NCBI RefSeq assembly: GCF_019209935.1
Contig: NZ_JAHUTN010000009.1
Coordinates: forward strand, 62,001 to 126,000
Direction of reading: 5' to 3'
DNA: 64,000 nucleotides
From: Corynebacterium sp. TAE3-ERU16
GTDB lineage: Bacteria > Actinomycetota > Actinomycetes > Mycobacteriales > Mycobacteriaceae
The notes below the pieces were generated by a model that saw only the letters and a program-made list of their open reading frames with translations, was not told the DNA's origin and did not search any database. A program made the position numbers and the translations under genes. The first letter of the stretch is position 1, and the number at the start of each line of letters is the position of its first letter. This document shows, piece after piece, positions 1 through 8,068 of this stretch.

Positions 1-469
1 TGTTGGCCGCCTGCACCGACACCAGGACCGTGTCGGGACGGATCAGTGAATCCAGTTCCTCCGGGTCAACCAGGCCCGATCCGTCGCAGGTCAGGTGGTC
101 CGTCCCGATGTCGTGGAACCTGCGCAGGTACGCGGTGCTCCCAGCCACCGCACTGTGCTCCAGTCGGGTGGTGAGGACACGGGCAGGCCGGCCGCTGGAG
201 AGGGCGCCGAGGGCGATGCCCTTGACCGCGAGATTGTCCGCCTCCGTACCCCCGGAGGTGAACACCAGCTCGTCCGGTCGCACCCCCAGCGTGTCCGCGA
301 TCGCGCGCCTCGCCGCCGCCAGTCCGGCCCGAGCTGACTCGCCGACCCCGTGGTGGCTGGACGGATTGCCGAACTCCGTGGTGAGGAACGGCCACATCGC
401 GCGCAGTGCCTCGGGACGTGGTGGCGTGGTGGCGGCGTGATCGAGGTAGATCAGGTCCCGAACGCTCAC
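1..469 (-). CDS. nadS: Cysteine desulfurase of the NAD operon (NadS/NifS-like), N-terminal part; runs off the window
   Basis: PLP-dependent class V aminotransferase fold that takes sulfur from cysteine; in NAD operons it probably supplies the [4Fe-4S] cluster of NadA. About 156 residues are visible. Motifs seen: LDHAATTPP at the N-terminus, GNPSSHH, FTSGGTEADNLAVKG (PLP phosphate region), LEHSAV, and VSVQAAN near the left edge, all typical of NifS/IscS-like enzymes. The catalytic Lys and Cys lie outside the window. The chosen start is a GTG whose last two bases overlap the TGA of nadC (GTGA), which implies translational coupling. The family is clear; the specific NAD role is inferred from the operon. 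Confidence 0.9.
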   Translation of the reverse strand, partial: MSVRDLIYLDHAATTPPRPEALRAMWPFLTTEFGNPSSHHGVGESARAGLAAARRAIADTLGVRPDELVFTSGGTEADNLAVKGIALGALSSGRPARVLTTRLEHSAVAGSTAYLRRFHDIGTDHLTCDGSGLVDPEELDSLIRPDTVLVSVQAAN

Positions 470-1338
470 CGGGCGTCCCCGGAGGGCCGCACGATCACGT
501 CGAGGCCGAGGTCCAGGGAACGGACGCCGTGGGTGAGCGCACCGACGGAGATCACGTCCACCCCGGTTCCGGCGATGTCGGTGACCGTGTCCAGACTAAC
601 CTGCCCCGAGGCCTCGACGATCGCCGCACCGCCGATGAGTGCCACGCCCTCCCGCAGCTGCTCCAGGCTGAAGTTGTCCAGCATGATGGAGTCGACGCCT
701 GCCGCGAGGACATCGGGGATCTGGTCGACGCGGTCGACCTCCACCTCGATGTGGGTCGTGTGGGGGAGCCGGGAACGCGCCGACCGGAGAGCTTCGGTCA
801 CCGAGACCCCCTCGGCGAGCAGCACCGCCAGATGATTGTCCTTGACCATGACCGCATCGGACAACGTGGCCCGGTGGTTGTGACCGCCACCGTCCCGGAC
901 GGCCTTCTTCTCCAGCAGGCGCAGTCCCGGAGTCGTTTTCCGGGTGTCGACGATGCGGACACCGGTGCCGGCCACGGCGGCCACGTACCGGGAGGTGAGG
1001 GTGGCGATCCCCGACATGCGTTGGACGAGGTTCAGGCTGATCCGTTCCGCGCGGAGCACCGATCTGGCGGAGCCGGACACCTCCGCGAGAACGTCACCGG
1101 AAGAGAAGGTGGCGCCGTCCGCCAACCGGATATCGACCTGTGCACCGGGATCGACGCGCAGGAAGGCGGCGGTGAACACGGATCCGCCGGAGAAGACGCC
1201 GTCCTCACGGGCGGTGAGGGTGGCGGTGGCGTGGGCGTCGACCGGGATCAGTGTCTCGGAGGTCAGGTCGCCCCACGGGGCATCCTCGCTGAGGGCGTCG
1301 TCGATGATCCCGTTGATCTGTGCTGCGGTCGGATACAC
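466..1338 (-). CDS. nadC: Nicotinate-nucleotide pyrophosphorylase (quinolinate phosphoribosyltransferase)
   Basis: Converts quinolinate plus PRPP to nicotinate mononucleotide, CO2 and PPi, the second step after NadA in de novo NAD synthesis; cytosolic. 290 residues, the normal length. Seen: LTARE.GVFSGG near the N-terminus, RISLNLVQRMSGIAT, the basic substrate loop DTRKTTPGLRLLEKKAV, GGGHNHR, KDNHLA, and the C-terminal IMLDN and ISVGALTHGVRSLDLGLD blocks. It begins with GTG 2 nt after the nadA stop, with a GGGGA ribosome binding site inside the end of nadA, and its stop overlaps the nadS start, so the three genes form one tight operon. Confidence 0.96.
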   Translation of the reverse strand: MYPTAAQINGIIDDALSEDAPWGDLTSETLIPVDAHATATLTAREDGVFSGGSVFTAAFLRVDPGAQVDIRLADGATFSSGDVLAEVSGSARSVLRAERISLNLVQRMSGIATLTSRYVAAVAGTGVRIVDTRKTTPGLRLLEKKAVRDGGGHNHRATLSDAVMVKDNHLAVLLAEGVSVTEALRSARSRLPHTTHIEVEVDRVDQIPDVLAAGVDSIMLDNFSLEQLREGVALIGGAAIVEASGQVSLDTVTDIAGTGVDVISVGALTHGVRSLDLGLDVIVRPSGDAR

Positions 1339-1340
1339 GG

Positions 1341-2678
1341 TCAGTTCCCCTTTCCGCTGGTCGATCCGGCCATCGGACGGGGTGCGACGGACAGCATGCG
1401 TTCCAGGGCGACACCCGCCTTTTCGGCGGTGTCCGGGGCGACGGTGATGCGGTTGACGGTGTCACCCTCGACGAGGGACTCGAGCACCCAGGCGAGGTAC
1501 CCCGGGTGGATCCGGTACATGGTCGAACAAGGACAGATCACCGGATCCAGGCAGAAGATGGTGTGCTCGGGGTGCTCGGCGGCCAGACGCTGGACGAGGT
1601 TGATCTCGGTGCCGATCGCGAACACGGACCCCGGGGGAGCGGCGTTGATCGCCTTGACGATGAAGTCGGTGGAGCCGGCGGAGTCCGCGGCGTCGACGAC
1701 CTCCATCGGACACTCCGGGTGCACGATGACGTGGGCGTCCGGATAATCGGCGCGGGCACGGTCGATCTGGTCGACGGTGAATCGCCGGTGCACGGAGCAG
1801 AAACCGTGCCAGAGCAGGATCCTGGCTTCGAGGAGCTGCTCCCGGGTGTTTCCGCCGAGCGGCAGGTTCGGGTTCCAGAGCGGCATCCGCGTCAGTGGGA
1901 TTCCCCGTGCGCGGCCGGTGTTGCGGCCGAGATGCTGGTCGGGGAAGAACAGGACGCGCTGACCGCGCTCGAACGCCCACTCCACTACCGCGTCGGCATT
2001 GGAGGACGTGCACACGATGCCGCCGTGTTCACCGACGAACGCCTTCAACGCCGCCGAGGAGTTCATGTAGGTGACGGGGACGACCGGGGCGCGACCGTCA
2101 CGGTCGGTGGCCGATCCGTAGATTTCGTGCAGCTGTTCCCAGCAGTCGGTGACCGCACCGAGTTCGGCCATGTCCGCCATCGAACAGCCGGCGGCGAGAT
2201 TCGGGAGGATGACCTTCTGGTGGGGCGCCGAGACGATGTCCGCGGTCTCCGCCATGAAGTGGACGCCGCAGAACACGATGGCTTCGGCGGCGGGTCGGGT
2301 CCGCGCCGCGTTCGCTAGCTGAAAGGAATCGCCGACGAAATCGGCGTGCTGGACGATCTCGTCACGCTGGTAGAAGTGCCCGAGGACGACGACCTTCTCG
2401 CCGAGTGCGGCCTTCGCCGCGCGGATCCGTCCGTGGAGTTCCTCGTCGGTGGCCTTCCGGTATTCGGGCGGCAGGCTGCCCTGTCGGGGAGCGTCGTCGG
2501 GGATCGGATCCGACATTGATGCGCCGGGTCCGTATCCGGGGATGGCGTCGAACGTCCAGGGGGCCTCGGTGAGCGAGCTGCTGCAGGACGATCCGGCGCG
2601 GGTGCCGGCTGTGATCAGCTGTAGCGCCCGATCCACGGAGGCGTGTTCGCGTGGGTCGGTCGGTTCTCGGGTGGGCAT
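1341..2678 (-). CDS. nadA: Quinolinate synthase A
   Basis: Condenses iminoaspartate with dihydroxyacetone phosphate to quinolinate using an oxygen-sensitive [4Fe-4S] cluster. 445 residues. The three family cluster cysteines lie in FCGVHFM (Cys about 137), IVCTSSN and CPCSTMY; GHFYQRDEIV and HPECPMEV are further signatures. The ATG at 2678 has GGAGG 11 nt upstream. An internal ATG at 2516 (MSDPIPDD) has no ribosome binding site; it would remove a poorly conserved 54-residue N-terminal tail, so the long start is preferred with some doubt. First gene after ndnR and followed at once by nadC. Confidence 0.96.
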   Translation of the reverse strand: MPTREPTDPREHASVDRALQLITAGTRAGSSCSSSLTEAPWTFDAIPGYGPGASMSDPIPDDAPRQGSLPPEYRKATDEELHGRIRAAKAALGEKVVVLGHFYQRDEIVQHADFVGDSFQLANAARTRPAAEAIVFCGVHFMAETADIVSAPHQKVILPNLAAGCSMADMAELGAVTDCWEQLHEIYGSATDRDGRAPVVPVTYMNSSAALKAFVGEHGGIVCTSSNADAVVEWAFERGQRVLFFPDQHLGRNTGRARGIPLTRMPLWNPNLPLGGNTREQLLEARILLWHGFCSVHRRFTVDQIDRARADYPDAHVIVHPECPMEVVDAADSAGSTDFIVKAINAAPPGSVFAIGTEINLVQRLAAEHPEHTIFCLDPVICPCSTMYRIHPGYLAWVLESLVEGDTVNRITVAPDTAEKAGVALERMLSVAPRPMAGSTSGKGN

Positions 2679-2727
2679 GATGTACTGGTCCTCCGGTTAT
2701 GCGGTTCAGGGGTGGTCGAAAACCGTG

Positions 2728-3387
2728 CTAAGGGCGGGCTGGACCCGGAGCACGGTAGCTGTAGAGCTTGGGCGGTCGGTGGGGCGTTCCGGTGAGCACC
2801 CGGCCGGTGTCGACGAGGTCGGGGGAGGAGATCATCGAGCGTCGGAAGTTCGCGGGGTCCAGGGGATGGCCGAGAACGGCTTCGTGGACGTGCCGCAGTT
2901 CGGCGAGAGTGAACGTGTCTCCGAGGAAGGACCTGGCGATGGCCGAGTACTCGACCTTGGTGCGCAGACGGTCGAGTGCGTAGTCGACGATCTCCAGATG
3001 GTCGAACGCGAGATCGGGGAGATCCTCAGCCGGAAACCAGCGGACGTTCTCCCGTTCTCCCGCGTGCTGTGCCTCGTCGGTCCGGAGCAGTGCCCAGTAG
3101 ACGACGGAGACGACCCTGCCGGTGGGAGAGCGGTCCACGTTGCCGAACGTGTAGAGCTGTTCGAGATAGCTGGGTCGTAGGCCGGTGGTCTCCGCTAGCG
3201 TGCGGGACGCGGCTTCCTCCAGTCCTTCGTCGGCGGGGAGCCAACCTCCCGGTAGGGCCCACTGATCGAGGTGCGGGTCGCGGGTCCGTCTGACGAAAGG
3301 GGTCCACAGGGATGGCGTGGCCTCGGGCTCCGGGCGGAGGGCGAAGATCACGGTGGATACAGCCAGACGGGTTTCGGGCGGGGACAC
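2728..3387 (-). CDS. ndnR: Nudix-related transcriptional regulator of NAD synthesis (NdnR/NrtR family)
   Basis: Predicted repressor of the downstream nadA-nadC-nadS genes. In this family an N-terminal Nudix-like domain senses NAD-related ligands and a C-terminal winged helix binds DNA. 219 residues from GTG 3387, which has an AAAGGAGGA ribosome binding site; an ATG at 3402 would place that site inside the gene. The Nudix box is degenerate: GGWLPADEGLEEAASRTLAE has RTLAET in place of REUXEE, so hydrolysis is unlikely, as in other NrtR regulators. The C-terminal half (FTLAELRHVHEAV, NFRRSM) is the usual DNA-binding part. The 49-nt gap to nadA suggests co-transcription or autoregulation. Confidence 0.88.
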   Translation of the reverse strand: MSPPETRLAVSTVIFALRPEPEATPSLWTPFVRRTRDPHLDQWALPGGWLPADEGLEEAASRTLAETTGLRPSYLEQLYTFGNVDRSPTGRVVSVVYWALLRTDEAQHAGERENVRWFPAEDLPDLAFDHLEIVDYALDRLRTKVEYSAIARSFLGDTFTLAELRHVHEAVLGHPLDPANFRRSMISSPDLVDTGRVLTGTPHRPPKLYSYRAPGPARP

Positions 3388-3402
3388 CGTTCCTCCTTTC
3401 AT

Positions 3403-3455
3403 CAACCTTATGGTCTTGGTGACCTTTAGTGGTTGTCGACTCAGCTTACAGTCAA
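3403..3455 (-). promoter_or_regulatory. Putative ndnR-nad operon promoter and operator region
   Basis: Upstream of ndnR the minus strand carries TTGACT (3455-3450), a good -35 hexamer, although the matching -10 (CACTAA-like) is weak. Just downstream is a pair of GGTC/GACC arms separated by 5 nt inside a longer imperfect dyad with outer CAACC/GGTTG arms. That is the right place for an NdnR operator. The assignment is by position and symmetry only. Confidence 0.4.
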
Positions 3456-3862
3456 ACAGACCAAAAGGCACCGACGATTGGAGGTCGGAACAAAAAGAGC
3501 ACCATTGTCGGGTCGGTCTCCCGGGTCGGGGACCGGAACCATCTGACCGGCGGGGCCATCGGCGCCCCGGCCCGGCATGTGCGGGTCTGTGACACCGGCG
3601 ACGATCCAGTAACAGCGGTGTTATTCTCGGTCAATAGACCCCATAAATGAATGAAGCCCGCCAGGCTGCCACCTGACGGACTTCGCTTATCACCCAGCTA
3701 CAACCCTGGGGAAAGCACGGCCATGAGTTTACCGTCATCTGACAGAACACGCACACCAGCACGCGCGTGTGCTGCCCAACCGATTCCCCCGACACAGGTC
3801 GCATCAATACGTACCTCCGCGACATTGCTATCATGCGATTGTCAGGAATGGAAGGGAGGGGG
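3456..3862. other. Intergenic region with small inverted repeats
   Basis: No convincing gene seen. It holds a TAACA-GCGG-TGTTA dyad at 3610-3623 and the hairpin listed at 3653-3684. Several short open frames exist on both strands, but none has a recognisable product or a ribosome binding site. Confidence 0.5.
3653..3684 (-). terminator. Probable terminator of the leftward 4741-3863 gene pair
   Basis: Arms of 13 nt with 11 matches (3653-3665 and 3672-3684) around a 6-nt loop. On the minus strand the stem is followed by ATTCATTTAT, a T-rich tail. It lies about 180 nt after the stop of the 67-residue membrane protein. Confidence 0.45.
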
Positions 3863-4066
3863 CTATTTTTTGGCTTCTTCCGTCCGCGCTCTGTTGCGTT
3901 TGTTAATAGGGAATCTAAGCAAGAAGTATGCCGATTGAACAAGGCCGAAGCTTAGACTCACAACAATCCGGGAGTCCCCATACCCTATGTTGAAAAAATC
4001 AAACAAGAGGTAAAGTACTAAGGCTGGTGTTACAAGTATTGTTGTGAATATTAGGAACCTTTTCAT
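3863..4066 (-). CDS. Small two-helix membrane protein, unknown (possible immunity partner)
   Basis: 67 residues: MKRF, then a hydrophobic stretch (about 5-25: IFTTILVTPALVLYLLFDFF), a short loop, a second hydrophobic stretch (about 35-52), and a basic tail (KRNRARTEEAKK). No family recognised. It starts 12 nt after the stop of the secreted Cys-rich protein and is probably co-transcribed with it. Codon use is markedly A+T-rich compared with the flanking nad and rbpA genes, suggesting transfer. A tiny membrane protein next to a small secreted protein is a common bacteriocin/immunity layout, but that is only an inference. Confidence 0.5.
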   Translation of the reverse strand: MKRFLIFTTILVTPALVLYLLFDFFNIGYGDSRIVVSLSFGLVQSAYFLLRFPINKRNRARTEEAKK

Positions 4067-4078
4067 TGTGCTCTGACC

Positions 4079-4741
4079 CTAACGGTATCTATTCCAGTCA
4101 ACATGAGTACCGCCTGCAGCAACTCCGATAGTACATGCCGTCATGGTAATTGGTCCGCCAAGACCGCAATAGAATCCATTGACTACCGCTGCGGTGCATG
4201 CTCCTACATAGCTCTTCCAGCAGGGGTCTTTTTGAAGTGACGGAAAGTTATCGTACTTATCGGCCTCGTCCTGTGGCACAACTTCCGGTGAACCTGTAGA
4301 TGGATGGAGTAGGAGCACTTTTCCCTCTAGATTCGTCGCTATTTCTTGTACGACGACCGTGGGGGTGCTAGCTGCAAGACGCTGCCTGTCCTCCATTGAA
4401 AAATCAGAGTACTTATTAAAATGTTCGACTAGCGCTGAAGAATTTTCAATGATAGAAATGTTTTCCTGATATTGAACGGGATCTTTCGCAATCTCTTCTT
4501 GTAGATCGAAAGTTTCGTACTCTTCCTGCGCAGAGTCTAGAATTTGCTGTTTATTACTTTTGGTTTCTGAACTGTTCTGGGAGCATGTCTCGTTCTGGTC
4601 GACGGGCTGGGCGACAGAGCTTTTCGGGGAGGCGGGAAGCAAGGCAGCGCTAGACGATTGGGCTGCGGCAGTAGTTGGGAGGAATGTGATCAGGCGGGCT
4701 GCGCCTGCAGCGATCACTGACTTACCTTTTAGAATGCGCAT
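4079..4741 (-). CDS. Secreted protein with Cys-rich C-terminal peptide, unknown
   Basis: 220 residues. The N-terminus MRILKGKSVIAAGAARLITF then LPTTAAAQ reads as a Sec signal peptide with an AxA-type cleavage site near residue 27. The middle (about 45-165) is acidic, Gln/Glu-rich and probably helical. The last 47 residues change character: Cys at 174, 182, 192 and 203 with Gly-rich segments (CGLGGP, GVAAGGTH); the only other Cys is 53. ATG 4741 has AAGGAG 4 nt upstream. The design resembles precursors that release a disulfide-bonded C-terminal peptide (halocin C8-like, for example), but no family is recognised with certainty. Base composition is lower in G+C than the neighbours. Confidence 0.6.
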   Translation of the reverse strand: MRILKGKSVIAAGAARLITFLPTTAAAQSSSAALLPASPKSSVAQPVDQNETCSQNSSETKSNKQQILDSAQEEYETFDLQEEIAKDPVQYQENISIIENSSALVEHFNKYSDFSMEDRQRLAASTPTVVVQEIATNLEGKVLLLHPSTGSPEVVPQDEADKYDNFPSLQKDPCWKSYVGACTAAVVNGFYCGLGGPITMTACTIGVAAGGTHVDWNRYR

Positions 4742-4765
4742 TTTACTCCTTGTAGTAGGTAAGAG

Positions 4766-4771
4766 AGTCTA
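4766..4771 (-). promoter_or_regulatory. Possible -10 (TAGACT) for the secreted Cys-rich protein
   Basis: TAGACT on the minus strand lies 24 nt before the ATG at 4741 and upstream of the AAGGAG site. No good -35 is seen 16-18 nt further up. Confidence 0.35.
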
Positions 4772-5182
4772 ATCGCGTAACTTTTGATCCCTGTTGGCCT
4801 GTGATCAGGTCCAATTTCTGCAAGACAGTGCTATTCCCTGCAACTTGTCTTAATGCTCTGAATATGAAGTGTCTCCGCACTGTGGTGGCCAGTAGATCAT
4901 ACCACCTTCGCAGATGTTGTAGCACCCGATATCGTCTGGAGTGGGGCCGCTGGGAAGTGGAGCGGTGTCCTGTATGGATGATCTATCTAGTGGCTAGGAT
5001 GGTGCTGAGGGCAGGGTTGCTGGCCTGGTGAGGTGACGGGCATGGAGAACATTTCGGTTATAGTGAAATTTCTCTGTCATGGTGCTTGAGTTTACTGTAT
5101 CGCAGTCGTGCTGTCGCGTCTTAGAAATAACTACAAGTGGGTACTTTGTATACCTAGTGTCGTCCGGAAGGTGGAAATTATT
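4772..5182. other. A+T-rich intergenic region, no gene recognised
   Basis: Short frames on both strands (60-76 residues) lack ribosome binding sites and recognisable sequence. Base composition is low in G+C as in the adjacent island. Confidence 0.5.
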
Positions 5183-5374
5183 GTGAAGCGCGGCGGGCTA
5201 CTCCCGTTGTTAACTCTTGGTCTTGTTGTTTCGACAGTTGTGGCGCCCGCGTGGAATACGAACACGCGTGAAGGTGATGAACCAGCACACCTCCGTGATG
5301 CGGGCATGCCGCGGAAGCGACCCTCATCACCGCCGCATCCTCCGCGAAGCGATCATCGCCCGCCGCGACCATGA
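5183..5374 (+). CDS. Possible short exported peptide or gene remnant
   Basis: 63 residues from GTG 5183 with AAGGTGG upstream. The first 22 residues (VKRGGLLPLLTLGLVVSTVV then APAW) look like a signal peptide. The rest (EGDEPAHLRDAG, then Pro/Arg-rich) resembles no folded domain and is probably out-of-frame sequence. Most likely the 5' stub of a lost secreted-protein gene; it could also be spurious. Confidence 0.25.
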   Translation: MKRGGLLPLLTLGLVVSTVVAPAWNTNTREGDEPAHLRDAGMPRKRPSSPPHPPRSDHRPPRP

Positions 5375-5420
5375 CATGCAGCCTGAGTCTCTGACGCACT
5401 TCGCGTCCCATCGCTGCTGA

Positions 5421-7049
5421 GCTTCCGTGTTCGAATTGCCTGATCACCGGCAGAGACGGCAAACCACCTGGCGTTGGGTAACCGACGGAGCAGGGGGGGG
5501 CGTGGGGAAGTGGGGTATTTCCGTCATGTTTCCCGGGCCTTGACGCTACCCGTTGATTTGCCCTATCTGGTGAGAGAGGGGCGGGTCCAATGCGTGAACT
5601 CCCAGCCAGGTAAAAAGGTCCTCAAGGGAATCGTCGGGTAGCGGTAAATCAGGCTAAGCGGTGCTGCCTTTTCTACGGAAAATACCTGCGTAAAATTTTC
5701 GGTTCTCTGTTAGATTCTGTCTGATGTGTCGATCAATCCTTATCTGACAGTGCTGATATCTGCAACGTCGAGCGTGAAAAAAAGTTACTCCGGGCCTGGC
5801 CAGTAAGGGAGAAGATCGATAAAACCGATCCCTGAAGAAATGTGTGACCGGAAGGGCAACCCGCTGCTTGGGTTCACACCCACCAACCGCTGTGAAAACG
5901 GAAACGAACTCTTCGTTTCATCTGCGAGCGGCCGATCCTCATTTCCCGGAAGGTTCCGTGCTCGTGCTTGACCGCCCACCAAGAAGTGCCGAAAGCTCTA
6001 GTGCGGTCAATGTCAGGCCGGAAATGGTCGAGGAGTCAACTCCGGACCTCCAGGGGATGCTGATTGTACAAAAATACCGGTCGCTGAATAGTGCTGGAAG
6101 GTATCTAGGCCTGAATGAACAGCCGGTGAGGTAGGCGGGCGTATTCGCAAAACGCGACCGTGTCCGCCGGGGTGATTCCAGGGTGATCGATGAAATAACT
6201 GGTGCGTGCCTTGTTTCGATCGTGGATCCGGCCTCCGCTCGCTGTCGTTCTCCGGGAAAGGCCCGGTTGATTCTGTTATTGGGACAATTGGATGAGGTGG
6301 CGCAATTGGATGTGTTGTCCGAATTGTCCGCCACTGCATTTGAGTTGCGAATGTAGCGGTAAATTAAGCACTCCGATGCTCAGGCCGGGGCGTGCAGCGA
6401 CGTGGAACCTCCGGATGCGCCAAAGGGCGGAGGACGGTGTCCGGGCCGAGTGCCTCGCCCCGGAGGTGATGGATCTCGGTGGAGGGGGTCGGTGCGCGTG
6501 TGTTGACGGGGCCGCTCGATGGGCGGCACGCTCGATCCGTCCTCGACCGGGTGCCTGGCGAGTGTCTGTCGACATCGCCGCGGGATGGGACGCGGTCGGG
6601 AGTCTGGGCGCTCACGGAATCTCTGGTCAGTGGTTGATCCAGGGATTATCCGGCGGAGAGGGGGGGCGGGCCTGGTGGCGAGCGGAGAGGATTGAGGCGA
6701 CGTCCCGGTACTAAGTGACATAATGTACATTATCGGACAACTGTTGATCCGCGGTACTTCCCCCGTGGGCGTCTCCGGGTACCGGGCGCCGTATCGGCGG
6801 TCCGGCCCCGCTCCCGGAACTCCCGTGGCGCCGGGCGTGTGGTCCCGCCCCGCGCGGCATTCCGGACCCGTGGTTGACGGGTGATCCGTGACCGCCCGGT
6901 CGAATTGGTCGCACCGGGTTGTCCCGAGGTCGCCACATCCGGTTGCCGTACCGGAACGCGTCCGCCCCTCACGGACGGGGTCGGTCGGTGTATGGGGGTG
7001 GTCCGGCGGTGTTCCGGCCACCCTGCCGCTCCGCACGCACGGTATGGAA
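5421..7049. other. 1.6-kb region without recognisable genes
   Basis: Open frames of 60-243 residues occur on both strands, but none has a recognisable motif, a plausible start signal or codon use matching the neighbours. Features seen: patches of lower G+C (about 5640-5780), clustered CAATTGGA-like words near 6283-6315, and the 14-bp palindrome at 6720-6733. Confidence 0.55.
6720..6733. promoter_or_regulatory. Perfect 14-bp palindrome, possible operator
   Basis: ATAATGTACATTAT reads identically on both strands and stands out in G+C-rich surroundings. No gene starts nearby in either direction, so the regulated gene, if any, is unknown. Confidence 0.3.
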
Positions 7050-7091
7050 GAGCACCCCCTTTTTGTCACTTGTGACAAAAAGGGGGTGCTC
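7050..7091. terminator. 20-bp perfect inverted repeat with 2-nt loop
   Basis: Arms 7050-7069 and 7072-7091 are exact reverse complements separated by TT. Each arm holds CCCCC-TTTTT or AAAAA-GGGGG, so RNA from either strand forms a 20-bp stem. It follows the leftward gene 7335-7108 by 16 nt and probably stops that transcript. It lacks the usual U-tract after the stem, so another role (processing site, mobile-element relic) is possible. Confidence 0.6.
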
Positions 7092-7107
7092 AAGGGTGTG
7101 CGTCCGA

Positions 7108-7335
7108 TCATCCTCGCCGAGACGATTTACCCGGATCCTTCCCACCGGATCCGTTGTTCGCGGAGCGGATGCTGTCCCGCGTGCTCTGGGCCGTTCGCAA
7201 CTGGAGTCCGGTGAGGACGAGGAGAACGACGCCGATACCTGCGAGCAGCCACATCTGCGAGTACGCCGTGTACCCCAGAAAACCGATCAGAATGATGATG
7301 CGGAACCAGAGCATCGGGATCATACGGTGGGCCAT
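7108..7335 (-). CDS. Small membrane protein, unknown
   Basis: 75 residues with two adjacent hydrophobic stretches (about 8-25 IPMLWFRIIILIGFLGY and 28-43 WLLAGIGVVLLVLTGL), then a polar tail rich in Ser, Asn, Gly and Lys. ATG 7335 has GAGG 9 nt upstream. It begins 11 nt after the YceI-like gene and is probably co-transcribed with it. Family not recognised. Confidence 0.65.
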   Translation of the reverse strand: MAHRMIPMLWFRIIILIGFLGYTAYSQMWLLAGIGVVLLVLTGLQLRTAQSTRDSIRSANNGSGGKDPGKSSRRG

Positions 7336-7346
7336 GGTGATCTACC

Positions 7347-8036
7347 TCACTTCTCGAAGATGAGACGGATGTTGATCTCGCCTTCTTCGGCGATGGTCGC
7401 CGCAACGAACTCCGGCGGATAGATGTTGTAGTCGGTCCTGTCGACGGTGAGAACCCCGGCTACGATGACCCGCTCACCGGTGCGGAGGATGTCCAGCGTG
7501 GGTGTCACGTCGCGGGAGGTTCCGTGGAGCGTGAGGACGCCGGGAACCTCGGCGCTCGACACCGTACCGTCGTCGGGAACATCCGCGAGATCGATCGGCC
7601 CCTTCACCTGGAATGTGGCCGTCGGGAAATCGTCGGTGTGCAGGATGCTCCTCCGTACATTGATGTCGCGCTTCTCGATGTCCGTTTTGATCGTCGTGGC
7701 ATCCGCGACAACCTCTCCGTCGGTGAGTTGTCCGTCGCTCACGTCGAGGAAGCCCGTCACCTGGTATGTGCTTCCCGAGGTACTCTTGCGCTCGCCCGGA
7801 AGCACCTCGTTGAAGGTGAAGCCGACGCCGGTCGTGTTCGCCCCGGAGCCCGGAACGAGATTCCAGTGGCCGTCGACATCGGTCGTCGCGGGAACAGCGT
7901 TCTCCGCGTTGATGCCACCGGTACGGATGCCGGGGTTGGTGATGAGTTTGTACACCAGCGGTCCGACGCTCGCCAGGGAAATCACGATGATGGCGATGAC
8001 GGTGAGAGCCACGAACGGCTTCTTGAGGGTTTCCAT
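7347..8036 (-). CDS. YceI-family protein with N-terminal membrane anchor
   Basis: 229 residues from ATG 8036 (GAGG 5 nt upstream); an upstream in-frame extension is rejected because it overlaps the zinc-ribbon gene. The N-terminus METLKKPFVALTVIAIIVIS is an uncleaved signal or anchor helix. The rest matches the YceI lipocalin-like beta-barrel fold: GHWNLVPGSGANTTGVGFTF, DVSDGQLTDGEVVADATTI, HTDDFPTATFQ, GVLTLHGTSRDVTPTL and IYPPEFV. YceI proteins bind isoprenoid or amphiphilic ligands outside the membrane; the ligand here is unknown. It forms a small operon with the downstream membrane protein. Confidence 0.85.
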   Translation of the reverse strand: METLKKPFVALTVIAIIVISLASVGPLVYKLITNPGIRTGGINAENAVPATTDVDGHWNLVPGSGANTTGVGFTFNEVLPGERKSTSGSTYQVTGFLDVSDGQLTDGEVVADATTIKTDIEKRDINVRRSILHTDDFPTATFQVKGPIDLADVPDDGTVSSAEVPGVLTLHGTSRDVTPTLDILRTGERVIVAGVLTVDRTDYNIYPPEFVAATIAEEGEINIRLIFEK

Positions 8037-8068
8037 GTGTCCTCTTCCGGTGTTCTCGACGTGCGAAG

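Noticed and set aside
3452..3650. Possible tRNA or tRNA remnant near 3540-3640
   Set aside because: A short translated frame resembles those produced by tRNA genes, but no T-loop consensus or cloverleaf could be drawn.
3631..3942. 103-residue leftward frame ending in EVRQVAAWRASFIYGVY
   Set aside because: It overlaps the better membrane-protein gene and the terminator hairpin; the end is only the hairpin translated.
5844..6334. Overlapping 96- and 131-residue frames
   Set aside because: No ribosome binding site, no motif, and both strands open equally; not supported as genes.
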